Of a DNA stretch of 64,000 nucleotides, positions 12,463 to 24,921 are shown piece by piece. The notes beneath the pieces were generated by a model that ran no database searches, had not been told where the DNA came from, and saw only the letters and a program-made list of their open reading frames with translations. The stretch comes from Prochilodus magdalenae (lineage: Eukaryota > Chordata > Actinopteri > Characiformes > Prochilodontidae): positions 47,501 to 111,500 of the forward strand of contig JAMWET010000914.1 in the NCBI GenBank assembly GCA_024036415.1, in the 5' to 3' direction. Every line of letters starts with the position of its first letter. Position 1 is the first letter of the stretch. A program made the position numbers and the translations under genes.

Positions 12463-13195
12463 TTTGTGGAGTATGTACGCCATAGGCCCACAGGACTAGA
12501 GCTCTGGGATCAGCTCTCCATCCTGACTAGGTGAACCGGATCCCACCAATCTACATGTTCACGGCCGAATTCTCATTACCTCTAAGCTGCTTCAAGCAAC
12601 TGGCAATAAGACGAAACAGTCAATATCTGTGTTCATGCTGTTCCATGGAGCGTACCTGGCAAACTTTCCATCTGGTGCTGCTGAGAGTGTCTCGTCTCAG
12701 CTTTAAAGGCCTCTGACATGTGTCCTATGACACGAAAGCTGTTTGATTATTTATACTTGATCTCTCTGCTGCAGGTGAAGGAAGAGCTCTCTCATCTCAC
12801 GGTTGAGCTGGTCCTCTGATCTCCATGCAGGTGTCATGCTGTCATGCTTTGTGCATTGGTACAAAGGTAAAACAGGTCTCCCTCTCTGAGAAACCGACAG
12901 ACAGAATGACAGTCACAAATACATATTTTCAGGAGGCATGAGTGATTAGAGCGCTGTATATTCCAGGCTGGTCGGAACAAGCGGATGAAATATGGGACTG
13001 GTTTACAGCCGGGACTTTGATCTACAAGCTGATGTGAGCAGAAACTGAGATGTTAATGCTAATGACCCACTGGACAGCCAGAGCTAGAGACAGAGGCAGA
13101 TTGTGGCCCTCATGAGTCTCCAAACCGGAACAGGTTCCCAACGTTCTTAACCTTAAATGTATGCTAATTTAATCTGACCTTAAAAACCCTAACCC
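12463..13195. other. No recognisable feature between satellites
   Basis: Mixed-composition spacer. Two CCCTAA-like hexamers at about 13,186-13,199 are too short to be a telomeric relic. Confidence 0.55.
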
Positions 13196-15600
13196 TAACC
13201 GGGCCTGAAAACATTCTGATCAAGTCTGTCCAAGTTTTGAGTCAGAACCTGGCCTGACCCAACCCAAGGACCAAGTGTGGAGTTGAAAACTGAACATGAC
13301 CCACCAAAATGCACCACGAAGTCAGATCCAGACCTGGCCAGACCTGCCCACATCCTCAAGTTTTGAGCCAGAACTTGACCCAATCCAGTCTGACCTAAAC
13401 TAGTCCCTCCCAGAGCAGCATGTTTTAGAATTATAAACATACCTTGCCTTACTTGATCCAGTCCAAACGTGACCCGGCCCAACCCAAAGGGTCAGGCACT
13501 GAGCCAAACAACTGACATGACCTAACAAACCGCATCATGACCATGAGTCAGAACCAGACCTGACCAAACCTCACCCATGTCCTTAAGTTTTGAGCCAGCA
13601 CTTGACCCAATCCAGTCCGACTTTAACTAGTCCCTCCCAGAGCACCATGTTTTGGAATTATAAACATACCTTGCCTTACCTGATCCAGTCCAAACCTAAC
13701 CCGGCCCAACCCAAAAGACCAGGCATTGAGCCAAACAACTGGCATGACATAAAAAATGCATCATGACCATGAGTCAGAACCAGACCCAGCCAGACCTGAA
13801 ACATGTCCTTAAGTTGTGAGCCAGCACCTGACCCAACCCAACCCGACCTAAACTAGTCCATCCCAGAGCACCATGTTTTGGAATTATAAACATACCTTGC
13901 CTTACCTGATCCAGTCCAAACGTGACCCGGCCCAACCCAAAAGACCAGGCACTGAGCCAAACAACTGACATGACCTAACAAAACACATCATGCCCATGAG
14001 TCAGAACCAGACCTGACCAAACCTCACCCATGTCCTTAAGTTTTGAGCCAGCACTTGACCCAACCCAACCTAAACTAGTCCCTCCCAAGGCACCATGTTT
14101 TAGAATTATAACCATACCTTGCCTTACTTGATCCAGTCCAAACGTGACCCGGCCCAACCCAAAGGACCAGGCACTGAGCCCAACAACTGACATGACCTAA
14201 CAAAACGCATCATGACCATGAGTCAGAACCAGACCTGGCCAGACCTGACACACATCCTCAATTTTTGAGCCAACACTTGACCCAACCCAACCCGACCTAA
14301 TCTAGTCCCTCCCAGAGCACCATGTTTTAGAATTATAACCATACCTTGCCTTACCTGATCCAGTCCAAACCTGACCTGGCCCAACCCAAAGGGTCAGGCA
14401 CTGAGCCAAACAACTGGCATGACCTAAAAAAATGCATCATGATCATGAGTCAGAACCAGACCCGGCCAGACCTGACCCACATCCTCAAGTTTTGAGCCAG
14501 CATTTGACCCAACCCAACTTGACCTAAACTAGTCCCTCCCAGAGCACCATGTTTTAGAATTATAAACATACCTTGCCTTACTTGATCCAGTCCAAACGTG
14601 ACCCGGCCCAACCCAAAAGACCAGGCATTGAGCCAAACAACTGACATGACCTAACAAAACGCATCATGACCATGAGTCAGATCCAGACCTGGCCAGACCC
14701 AACCCACATCCTTAAGCTTTGAGCCAGCACTTGACCCAACCCAACCCGACCTAAACTAGTCCATCCCAGAGCACCATGTTTTAGAATTATAACCATACCT
14801 TGCCTTACTTGATCCAGTCCAAACATGACCCGGCCCAACCCAAAGGACCAGGCATTGAGCCAAACAACTAGCATGACCTAACAAAATGCATCATGACCAT
14901 GAGTCAGAACCAGACCCGGCCAGACCCGACCCATGTCTTTAGACTTTTGCGCCAGTACTTGACCCAACCCAGTCCGACCTAAACTAGTCCCTCCCAGAGC
15001 ACCATGTTTTAGAATTATAACCATACCTTGCCGTACTTGATCCAGTCCAAACGTGACCAGGCCCAACCCAAAGGACCAGGCACTGAGCCACACAACTGTC
15101 ATGACCTAACAAAATGCATCATGACCATTAGCCCGAATCTGACCTGGCCCAACCCAAAGGACCAAGCACTGAGCCAAACAGTGACCATGAGTCAGAACTA
15201 GACCTGGCCTGACCTGACCCATGTCTTTAGATTTTTGAGCCAGCACTTGGCCCAGCCCAGTCCGACCTAAACTAGTCCATCCCAAGGCACCATGTTTTAG
15301 AATTATAACGATACCTTGCCTTACCGGATCCAGTCTGAACATGACCCGGCCCAACACAAAACGACCATCATGTCCAGTTTTTGAGTCAGCACTTGAACCC
15401 AACCTGGCCTAGTCCCTCCCAACCATGTTTTAGAATTATAACCATACCTTAAGTTTTGAGCCAGAAGGCATTGCGCCAAACAACTGACATGACCTAACAA
15501 ACCGCATCATGACCATGAGTCAGATCCAGACCCGACCCGCATCCTTAAGTTTTGAGCCAGAACTTGCCCCAACCCTGCCCAATATAGCTCATCCCAGACA
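13196..15600. repeat. ~225-bp satellite (T2), related to T1
   Basis: About ten units. The anchor ATGACCATGAGTCAGAACC recurs near 13,530, 13,763, 13,988, 14,210, 14,437, 14,665 and 14,890. Units share CACCATGTTTTAGAATTATA, CCTTGCCTTACTTGATCCAG and AAGTTTTGAGCCAG. The minus strand is open in each unit and gives a repeated MSVVWLSAWSFGLGRV-like peptide. No unit is a gene: starts and stops recur with the repeat and indels break the frame. It shares ACCATGTTTTAGAA and CAGAACCAGACC words with T1. Confidence 0.92.
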
Positions 15601-16687
15601 TTGTCTCAAATACCAAACAGCTTTCCTTGGAATAATAGCTTTCATGGCCACTAGGGGGCACCAACAGAAAACAGGTACTTTCAGTACTCATTAAAGGAAG
15701 TAGGGTAGTACTTCCTGGAGGGAAGCTGGAGAGTGTTGGAAACACATGTGACCCCGGTGGGTCCTTAGCTCTCTTTAACTCCTTCCATCAAGCATTGAGT
15801 CAAAAACCCAGACCTAATCTAACAAACTGTCCCAATCAGACCTGACCTGATCGGCTTCATATTCTCAAGTTTTGATCCAGAATTGAACCCAACCTAGCTA
15901 ATCTGACTCCCAACACAGAACCTAGCGACATCCGGAGCCTTGTGGACCTCGGTGCTGAGTTCCATCAACAACATGAAATGGTGACTGTAGTATACAAAAC
16001 GGAACAGTACAGAACAAGAACGGTGAAGGTGGGCTGGGAGTACCTAAATGTGAAACCTGAGCCCAACCCATCAGGCCCCATCAAGCTTGGGCAAATATTT
16101 CCCGCTCTTATATAGAGATTGTTTATTCCAAGTAATGCAGAATCACTTCCAGTGATGTGACAGTAATGAGATTCTGAAGGATCTGCTGCTACTTCCCAAT
16201 CAAACACAGTAAACTGGCCATGTTTTATTGAACAGCCGCTCCGGAAAGGCTGAAAATAGACACTCGGCCTGACAGAGGCCCTACCGGGAACCTGCTGTTT
16301 TTCTCAGAGCTCAGGTCAGACCATGAGCAGCAACTTGGATCAAAACATTGACTTCCGATCAGACTTAAAGGCCCTAACCCGACATCACGGCTCTACAAGA
16401 CGTGCGGCTTCCCGATCTCATGGGGTTCGTTCGTGCATGTGAGCGAACAACAATGGAACGCAAGCGGCTGCAGGCATTTGATTGATTCGTGTTGGATCCT
16501 GCTGGGAGGCGACACCCTGTCTATCAGTCATCATCATCTTCAATCAACTTCAGACGTTTATTTTCCAAACAGGAAGCTGCTGGTGGGGTTCGGGTTGTGG
16601 TAGTGTTTTGATTGGGAGGGGAGAAAACTATCCATACATGGATACTACACCAAAGCCAAACTACGAAACCCAAGAGGGCCAACCCAT
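15601..16687. other. Decayed T2-like sequence, otherwise nothing
   Basis: Around 15,790-15,910 scattered T2 words return (CAAGTTTTGATCCAGAA, CAGACCTGACCTGATC), so the array probably once extended here. 15,605-15,785 is unrelated. No gene was seen. Confidence 0.5.
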
Positions 16688-17480
16688 AAGAATGAAACTT
16701 GGTGGGTAGGTTTGACATTGTGAGGCATGCCGGAAAGGAGCTGCATCGTACAGCTCTGGGAAAGAAGAATGGGCTTATCAACATACGGCATGACATACCG
16801 GTCATTACCACAGTAGACTTTTGATGGCAGTGAATAGAAGATAGTACATACAAGCGACATGAAGGATCTGGGAGACCTACAGAAACCAAGGACAGAGAGA
16901 ACCAACACATTGTCCAACATGCACAGAGTAACCCAACATTCATAGAGCAGTAATACCATCCGTGAGTCATCCTGTTAGCGGCAGCACCGTTAGCAGATGG
17001 CTGCACAACGCATACAGACCGCTATGGCGTCTGCCCACGTCACCGCCACCAAACACTGCAGTGGTGTCGTACCAGACTGTCATGGAGTGACTCACAACGG
17101 CAGCGGGTCATCTTCAGTGACGAGTCCCGCTTTAGTCTTGGTGGAGACGCCCAACGAATCCGTGTGTGGAGGCACTGTGGTCAGCACCAAGATGAACGTT
17201 TTTTGTCGTCACCCAGCCAGAAGGCCTGGTGTCACCCAACCTCCACCCTACCGCACCATCTGCAGGAACTGTGTGAGGATATTCAAGCTGCATGGGATGG
17301 ATTATCACAGGACACCATCAGGAACCTCTACAGCTCCATACCGAGACGTCTGGCATGTTGGTTTAGCCCAACGCCATACTGAGAGACAGACTTCTGTATG
17401 TGTAGCTCAATGAATATTGATCATATCAGTCTAAATGTATCATCAGTTATTGATCCTGGTCACCTTTATCTTCCCTCCCA
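16688..17480 (+). mobile_element. fragB copy 1: catalytic/C-terminal relic of a Tc1/Tc3-like transposase
   Basis: From about 17,040 to 17,215 one frame gives HRHQTLQWCRTRLSWSDS, then RVIFSDESRFSLGGDAQRIR and VWRHCGQHQDERF. FSDESRF carries the first catalytic Asp of the DDE domain. A junction near 17,215-17,260 then joins this, frameshifted, to the C-terminus: LQELCEDIQAAWDGLSQDTI, RNLYSSIPRRLACW and a final TPY stop at 17,382. The second Asp and the Glu blocks are missing. Upstream sequence from about 16,688 (AAACTTGGTGGGTAGG) is shared with the other fragB copies. Non-functional. Confidence 0.8.
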
Positions 17481-20211
17481 ACACCATTGCAACCCCACAC
17501 CTCCTCCTGGGTGCAGCTGTTCTTTTGCTACTACCTGCTACTCCTGCAGGTTTAGTTTACGGCACATTAAGGCTAATGTAGCAGGGAAGTGAGACGTAAG
17601 TGGCAGTTACCCAGTGTTAACCCAGCACTGTCAATAACTGAGTTGTATGGTACGTTTAAGGGCACGGTGAGAATAGGACCGTCATTCCATATTCATGCCT
17701 CGAGTGTCTTTCAGGGTCCAAAGATTGCATTGGATCCCAAAATCAAACAGCAATGATGGAACCTGTGAACCATTTCATGATCCATCACTGGGAGGTTAAA
17801 CGGGGTTTCAGTTCTGCCAGCTCTAATCCACTTCAGGGACCAAACTTCTAGGCCTTCGTCTTTTCGGTACACCACAGTGCAGAGTCCCTTGTTGTTTGAA
17901 TAGATGTGGGGTCCAAAAACTACTCAACTGTCATTCCGTTGCTTTCCTTGCCATGAGGAAGAGAAGAGGAAATGGCTGCTGTTGATAAGGTATGTTCCAA
18001 TTCTTAAACGCTTAAAGAAAAACAATGTCTGGGGCCAATGCAGTACTCACAACTCAACAACCCCATAACCAATATTGAGGGTATACTCAAAAGGTCAGTG
18101 TGGCTTTCAGTAGTGGGTCCAACACTAGCTAGGTTATCTAGCTCTCTCTTGTTAGCACCCATTGGCAAAAGCGAAACTGGGGATCCCTTGATGTGTAGCT
18201 TATGGGTGGAGGTTCTGTACTTTGTTTGTCTGGGTGGAATCTGGTTGGAACACCCAAGTGAGCCAGCAGAGCAGTGGCACTGGAGGCAGGGGGGTGGGTT
18301 AAGTACCTTGCTGAAATGAACCAACCACATGTTGTGGTGCGAAGGTAAGGTAGCTAACTTTAGCTAACGCAATCTCGTTCAGGTTTGCACTCCTGGTGTA
18401 AAGTCTGAGTGACAAAGTTCACTTTGACTTTGATTTTAGCTAGCTAGCTAGCTGTCTTCTTTAGCCTTTGCCTAAACGATTAGCCTGCCAAGCATAAGGA
18501 TAAGAAACACCCTATAAAACCTGTAGCCTATATCCAAGGCATCCAAGTTTAGTTTTGGCCAGTGGGTGCTAACGTTAGCTAGGTAAGATAGTAGAGCCCA
18601 CCGGCACCAAACTTTGCTTTTCTTTATTGATCGAAGGATTCTAGCTCGCCATGTCAACTGCACATCATGTTCACTTTCTCATTGCAACTAAAGCAGGAGA
18701 ATAACAGTTAGTAGGGTCTTTTTGGGGAGCGGGTTTTGGGGGGCTCAGGCAATGCAGTTTTTGTACCAGGATAAAGAGCGATGTAACAGATTGTATTTTC
18801 CAATTTGCCACAGATTTCCGTCCTTCCTTTCTTTCTTTATTTCTAGATTGTTTGTATGGCTGATTTCCCCCTGAAGCATTCTCCTGACTAGCCTGCATTA
18901 CCAGACGCTTAGCTCTTAAACAAGAAAGCAATCGTCGTCATCTGAATTGGAATTTGTTGTTGCTGGGCTTTTGGCAGTTGAGTTGATGGTTTCATACACA
19001 GCCTCCTTTATTCCATGCTTAGGCTGTTGAAGTAACACTATCTCTCCTCGGAGGCTCATTTCAAACAGCACGCTAATTAAAAAGGCCAGCGTGGAAATTC
19101 AAGGTTAATTATTTTATTTCATGTCGCTCTGCGATTCCTCTTTATCGCTAATTTCCATTTTGCTTTTGCATTGCCTGCGAATGGACCAAGATTAGATGCA
19201 CATCTAATCTAACTCTCTTAAGCGTTTGCCATAGATACATAACAGAGAAACGTGAACTCCTCAGAGGCTGAAATATATCCCACTTCTAAATGTTCATACT
19301 GGCTCTAGGAGGGATCAACTGAATGAACTCATCACATGATCCTAACCACCCACCAGGTTAACCCCTTAAACACCCCAGTCTGTCTACATCCCAATGCTTA
19401 TTACTCAGTAACTACATGGACTACAATGCAAGCTACCCCAGTTATCCATAACTTTAATAAAGGTTTGCATCCCTAGCGACAATCCAATCCGTCCAATCCC
19501 ACTTTCTGTTCACTTTGCACATTACGCTGGAGTAGCACTCCAGAAGAAGCTTACTGAGCAGCAACCTGAAAGCTGTACCCTCTAAACTCTGCTCATATAC
19601 AACCTGCACATACAGACTTTGGACCAACAGGTCGTACCCATTGAGCCTGATGCGGAAACTACTCAGCGTTATGCTATCTGCCATGCCAGTCGTTTGCCCC
19701 TCTGGTGTTATTATGCATTGCACTCAAGCAGAAAGCCATTTCATTTCCTTCCAGATGTATTTCCGCTATAAAGAGCTCCATGCCACCCTGGCATGCATTG
19801 AGAACGCTCAGGCTGTGACAGATTGGTGCAAAGTTAGTGTCCTACATGCACTCAAGGGTGATGGAAATCCGGGCCATTCTAGGTCAAAGTCAAAGCCGGA
19901 AGCTCCATTCAACAGAAAGCCCAGTTCCCTTTGTATGCTCCCATAGAGAGAGTCTACATAGCCTGGATGGGCACCTGAATGGGCACCTTTATGGGTCCTG
20001 GGTCTTTGTGAGTGTAATATGGGGTAATTATTCGCTTTAATTAGCATTGTCTTCACAGAGTGCGTATGTTTTCATATCTTTAAATGAAGCGCAGACTAGC
20101 GCACTTTTACAGATATGGTAATGGCTCTAATATAGCTCATTCTGTTATAACATAGTTCCCTTAGGTTGGAACTAAAGGGCTCATAGCTCAGCCAATGGGC
20201 AGTTCAAGTGT
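17481..20211. other. Unannotated intergenic or intronic DNA
   Basis: Mixed-composition DNA with no convincing exon or repeat array. A weak SINE-like patch lies near 18,240-18,315 (GTGGGTTAAGTACCTTGCTG). A short TAGC tetranucleotide run lies at about 18,437-18,455. Open frames of 60-108 codons overlap on both strands and show no family resemblance. Confidence 0.5.
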
Positions 20212-20425
20212 CTTGGTGGTTGGTATAGCGTAGTGGGTAACAGCTCCACCTCCTATTCCGTAGACCTAGGTTCTATCCCCTACATGGGCATGCTCCCCAT
20301 ACTATACCAATAAGAATCCTTGGGCGAGAATCCTAGCGCTACCACACCATTGCAAATCACTCTGGATAACATAGTGAATGATGTCGATGTCTGCGATGGG
20401 TAGAGCAACTCCAGACCAAAGAATA
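20212..20425 (+). mobile_element. tRNA-derived SINE (SINE family 1)
   Basis: A-box-like TATAGCGTAGTGGGTAACA and B-box-like GGTTCTATCCCC are correctly spaced. They are followed by CCAATAAGAATCCTTGGGCG and a decayed tail, CACTCTGGATAACATAG. The order matches the better-preserved minus-strand copy at 59,471-59,697. It is a diverged, inactive copy. The full cloverleaf cannot form. Confidence 0.8.
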
Positions 20426-21058
20426 CCAGTGAGTGTTTTCCAAATGTCAAGTTTTTGAAAAACCATTTAACGGACATCATTTAGCAACTGCCCATTGGCT
20501 TGAGCCATAGGTACACCTTGGGTGGTTGTTCTTGTCTTGGTTCCCAGTTTACAGAACAGTTTACAGAGGTTAGACTTGTTGTCCGGGATATCCAACTGTA
20601 CTCTACAGTTGGAGCAGATGGAGATTAGGCCCAAAACACTGGAATATTCCTTGTAATATCTTGGCATTGGCAAAAGCTGGCATCAACATCAAGCTCAGAC
20701 ACGCCACACAGAAACACAAGCCATTCCATCACAAACGTTCTACATCCACATCAAAGAACTGGATTCCTATATCTGATATAATCTTTAAGACTCAGTCGCT
20801 GAGTGTAATAAGCCATAACCGCTGCCATCAGTAAACGATTCCACCCTTTAACAGTCAAAGCCCATGAGACTGAACCAGCCAGAAAAGGTAGACAAGCAAA
20901 GAGTAGAAGACCAGGCTGATCTTACTGCATCTCCTCAGACGCTCTCCATACGACCAGCTTCATTGTAGCTCAGGTACACTGTCAGGTAAAGGGCAGCACA
21001 CTTACCTGTGGAGAGAGAAAAAGATAATCAGTACACCAATACCTTCAAACATGAGCTC
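20426..21058. other. No gene; short inverted repeat partner
   Basis: Contains AACTGCCCATTGGCTTGAGC (about 20,486), which pairs with GCTCAGCCAATGGGCAGTT left of the SINE (about 20,185). No coding feature. Confidence 0.5.
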
Positions 21059-21545
21059 AGCAGACGAGACACGTCCCTAACACCAGTAACAGCTCTGACT
21101 GGATTGGGCATGTACTGGACAAGTCCCTGGATGTAGCCACATCAATGTTCAGACACTCTAACATTAAAGAGTTGGGCAGTTTGTCCAAATTTGGTGGAGG
21201 CCTTCCCTGGCACAATTCCGAGCAGAATTCCCTGTAGACTGGGATTTTCCCACTGCTGGTAGACCCGTATGACCATAAGCTTCCATACACCTGCAGATTC
21301 AGCTACTTCCTTCACACTATGGTCTTTGGCCACGCCCAAAAACTGTCACTCCTTTTAGCCAATCATTAACATCTGCTCTGGAGCGTTTTCCAAACATGGA
21401 ACGAGACATTCCCTGCACTGTAGCACCTCTTTCCAACCTATGGATCCCATCACTCACACCCCACAGGTATTTATAGCCCCGTCATGCTTGTGCAGCGCCA
21501 TCTGCAGGAGCTTGAAGTTACTACCACCTTAAACACACAAAGGTG
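21059..21545 (-). mobile_element. fragA copy 2
   Basis: Minus-strand fragA with its left terminus (AAGGTGGTAGTAACTTCAAG, then GCAGATGGCGCTG). Two overlapping open frames translate the helix-turn-helix segment (GVAKDHSVKEVAESAGVWK, VIRVYQQW). Its 3' part (GTTACTGGTGTTAGGGACGT) matches the tails of copies 5 and 8. A poly-T run follows at about 21,567-21,582. Confidence 0.78.
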
Positions 21546-21625
21546 CCCATTTTTGGTCTGGGTGGCTTTTTTTTTTTTTTTTAAATAAATATGATGAGAG
21601 ATGATGAAGAGAGATGATTAGAGGT

Positions 21626-21845
21626 GGATAAGGATACACCATTCCAATGGCATGCAGTCAGGTGAACCCGGATACGCTAGTTTGCCTCTGTGAGTGAATG
21701 TGTACATGGATCTGTCTAGTGATGGACTGAAGGCCTGTCCAGGGTGTTTCCTGCTTTCTGCCCAACAAGTGATGGGATTGGCTCCAGCACCACTCGACAA
21801 CCCAGAATAAGAAGCGGTCTAGAAAATAGATGAATGAATGAATGT
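21626..21845 (-). mobile_element. Dispersed teleost repeat (AACCGCTTATTCTGGGT family)
   Basis: On the minus strand it begins with a (TTCA)n stretch, then AAACCGCTTATTCTGGGTTG, GTGCTGGAGCCAATCCCATC, ACACCCTGGACAGGCC and CAGTCCATCACTAGACAG. This is the word order of a repeat common in fish genomes. The plus-strand copy at 26,095-26,360 is a relative. Its class is uncertain (SINE-like or MITE-like). Confidence 0.72.
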
Positions 21846-22197
21846 CATCTCTGTTGGCCTGGGCATTCATGTGGGTGTCATTTCGACAAGTGGTATCTTT
21901 ACAAAGGGACCCCAATTGATGGTGATAAAACGATGTCATTGTTCAGGAATGGTTTGAGAACCATGCCAGAGAGTTCCAGGTGTTACCCTGGCCTGCAGCT
22001 ACCCCACACCGCAATCTATTCAAGCATCTGCCTTGGTGCCAGAAACCACAGGGCACCTTGAGAGGGCTTGTGGAGCTATTTTAGCGGCACCAAGGACAGG
22101 ATATTGGGCAGGTGGCCATGATGTTTTGGCTCACCTTTGTCATGCCTCACATTTGGGAAGAAGCATGCTGCCCTCTTCTAGGTGTGGATGGTGTGCT
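21846..22197. other. No recognisable feature
   Basis: Short unannotated spacer with no repeat or coding signal. Confidence 0.5.
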
Positions 22198-23255
22198 TGT
22201 ATTCAGCTTTCTGATCCGATTTATGGTGTTCCGAAAAACTTAATTAAATTCCGATTTTTTTCTCATTAAGAATGAATAGGCTGGGAAATTGCATTTCAAC
22301 CTACTGTACTTCTGCTTGACCGACAGACACCGTTCGACATACATCTCAGGGCAGATCCCCAAGCATGAGTTCAATGTTGGTCTGACCCGCACTCATCTGT
22401 TTATCTTTTTTCTCCATCCTTCTTTGCTCCAATCGAGTCCCATTCATTTTCAACTCCATTCAAACCCTTGTGTTTCCTTTAACCTACAGCCACCAAACTG
22501 CATGTCCTCACTCAGGACAGATCCCCAACCTCTAACCCATAGCCATACTGACCTGCACTCATCTGTGTTTGTTGTTTATTCATCCCTCACTCCTCCCATA
22601 GACTCCCATTCATTTTCACCTCCATTCAAACCCTATTGTTTCCTTTAACCTACAGCTACCAAACTACATGTCCTCACCCAGGACAGATCCCCAAACTCTA
22701 AACCACAGCCATACTGACCTGCACTCCTCTATGTATCATTTATTCATCCCTCATTCCTCTCATAGAGTCCCATTCATTTACACCTCCATTCAAACCCTAC
22801 TGTGTCCTTTAACCTCCAGCCACCAAACTGCATGTTCTCACTCAGGACAGATCCCCAAACTCTAACCCACAGCCATACTGACCTGCACTCCCCTGTGTGT
22901 CATTTATTCATCCATCGTTTCTCCCATAGACTCCCATTCATTTTCACCTCCATTCAAACCCTATTGGTTTCTTTAAACTACCGCCACTAAACTGCATGTC
23001 CTCACTCAGGACAGACCTTCAAACCCTAACACCCAGCCATACTGACCTGCATTTCTCTATGTGTCGTTTATTCATCCCTCATTCCTCCCATAGACTCCCA
23101 TTCATTTTCACCTCCATTCAAACCCTATTGGTTCCTTTAACCTACAGCCACCAAACTACATGTCCTCACTCAGGACAGATCCCCAAACTCTAACCCACAG
23201 CCATACTGACCTGCACTCCTCTATGAGTCATCCCTCGGTTATCCAATAGGCTTCT
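22198..23255 (+). repeat. Dispersed family X, copy 1, with ~164-bp internal satellite
   Basis: An upstream part (GATCCGATTTATGG, AATTCCGATTTTTT, AAGAATGAATAGG) precedes about six tandem units of ~164 bp. The anchor CTCAGGACAGATCCCC recurs near 22,514, 22,680, 22,843, 23,005 and 23,169. Each unit also contains CCATACTGACCTGCACTC, TTATTCATCCCTC and ATAGACTCCCATTCATTTTC. The same head and unit words are found at 54,700-56,830 and, as a single unit, at 46,050-46,400 on the other strand. Confidence 0.88.
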
Positions 23256-24271
23256 ATTCATTTTTAGCAGCTGACCAATCACTCTGCATGTTCTTTAGGA
23301 ACCACGCCTTTCTACTTATGAATTAATGTTTATCAGCAATGATTTATTATATAGATGGAAACATCCTGTCAATATAATCAATAACTGTGTGGAATATAAT
23401 TGCGGAATAAGTAACGTTAGCTGTAGTTCCAGTTTAGAAGACCTTCCATATCTACGATTCTCTAATAATGGATCTGGAACGCTTTAATTCTTCCCATCAG
23501 AGGACTCAATCTACTGACTCTACTAACCAGTGTCAAGCCCATCCTATCAATCAAGGACTGCATTCTAAAAACCACAAGTAAAGAGGGAACATGAAAGGAA
23601 TTCCGAGGTCATTCTGCTCTCCGTCCATGGAAAAGAACAGTGTGCAGTGATTTAGAGCCTTGAACAAACTTGCAACCATTTACCACCAGTCATCCTCACC
23701 AGAGAGAGAGAGATGGGTGGTCTGGAGAATTCAAGGGTAAACCACTTTATTTCCCACTCTAGCCGGGGGGCACTGGTGAATACGTAATGGGGAATTGGGT
23801 CATCTTTAACACAAATGGGATCCACTTGGCTATAAATACAGCAAAAGAATGCAATTACATGATACCAGGGGCTGAAAGTAACAAATACTACACTGGTAAT
23901 ATTCAGTGCCGGCAATATGATTAGGCCCAGTGGGCATAGAGCCCCCTTATTTTTTATAGCAATGGCCCACCCAAAACGAGTGCTCAGATTTACTCTACAT
24001 ATTAATCTTAAGTATAAATGAACCACAAACCAAACCACCAATCTATAACCCAAACCAATCTAATGAAATCGTGTTGTGTTAATGTATGACCAATTACAAG
24101 TCTCAGAACTTACTTAACTCGTTAGGCCTTAACTGACTCGTTAGATCTGGTGATGCCGGTGAATTGTTGGTGTTATGAACTTATCAGCTCCAGTGGCAAG
24201 TTATTACCAGGACGTAATCAATTCTCTGAGTCTTAAGACCGCTACACAGCAAAGGACGGCTATCAAAATGA
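23256..24271. other. No recognisable feature
   Basis: Mixed to AT-rich spacer. A 133-codon minus-strand open frame (23,652-24,053) has no identifiable domain and is not supported. Confidence 0.5.
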
Positions 24272-24715
24272 GTCACCTTGTGTGTTTAAGGTGGTAGTAC
24301 CTTCAGGCTCCTGCAGATGGCGCTACTACATGAGGATGATGGGGCTATAAATCCCTGCGGGGTGTGAGTGATGGGATCCATAGATTGGGAAGAGGTGCTA
24401 CAGTGCAGGGAATATCTCGTTCCATGTGTGGAAAACACTCCAAAGCAGATGTTAATGATTGGCTAAAATTAGGGACTGAGCATTTGGGCGTGGCCAAAGA
24501 CCATAGTGTGAAGGAAGTAGCTGAATCTGCAGGTGTATGGAAGCGTATGGTCATACGGGGCTACCAGCAGTGGGAAAATCCCAGTCTACAGGGAATTCTC
24601 TACAGGGAATTGTGCCAGGGAAGGCCTCCACCAAATCTGGACCAACTGACCAATTCTTTGATGTACGAGTGTCTGAACAGTGATATGGCTACATCCAGAA
24701 ACTTGTAACTAGTAA
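24272..24715 (+). mobile_element. fragA copy 3
   Basis: One of the most complete fragA copies. It has the left terminus GTCACCTTGTGTGTTTAAGG, then CTGCAGATGGCGCTACTACA, then a 114-codon open frame (24,364-24,708). That frame contains GVAKDHSVKEVAESAGVWKR and a short region ending in YQQW. GRATVQGISRSMCGK-like residues precede the helix-turn-helix. There is no catalytic triad, so it is non-autonomous at best. Confidence 0.8.
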
Positions 24716-24762
24716 ATCTGGCATTTTAAATTACTGTGACTATTTGGGTTGCTTTTGAATAT

Positions 24763-24921
24763 ACAATCTATGGCCAAAAGTATGTGGACACCTGACCATC
24801 ATACCCTATTGTTACAGTTTGGCATCCTATTCCAAATCTTTGTCCATAAGACGTTTGACTGTAGGAGTAGAACACCTAATTAAGTAGGAGGGGTGTCCAC
24901 ATACTTTTGGCTACATAGTGT
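24763..24921. mobile_element. 159-bp MITE with Tc1-type terminal inverted repeats
   Basis: The left terminus contains GGCCAAAAGTATGTGGACAC (about 24,772-24,791). The right terminus has its complement, GGTGTCCACATACTTTTGGC. About 30 bp pair with few mismatches. The interior is non-coding. These ends are typical of short Tc1-derived elements widespread in fish. The right TA target site appears mutated. Confidence 0.88.

Noticed and set aside
13186..13199. Interstitial telomeric repeat
   Set aside because: Only two CCCTAA hexamers, at the edge of a C/A-rich satellite whose units contain similar words.
13774..15402. Family of repeated minus-strand proteins (MSVVWLSAWSFGLGRV...)
   Set aside because: Each open frame is one unit of the ~225-bp satellite read in a permissive frame. 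Frames break with indels and there is no gene structure.
16524..17006. 160-codon minus-strand open frame
   Set aside because: It is antisense to the fragB transposon remnant and upstream sequence, with no domain or homology I recognise.
22289..23193. Set of His/Ser/Pro-rich repeated peptides
   Set aside because: By-product of the ~164-bp tandem unit. The same peptide-like frames appear in the related array at 55-56.7 kb.
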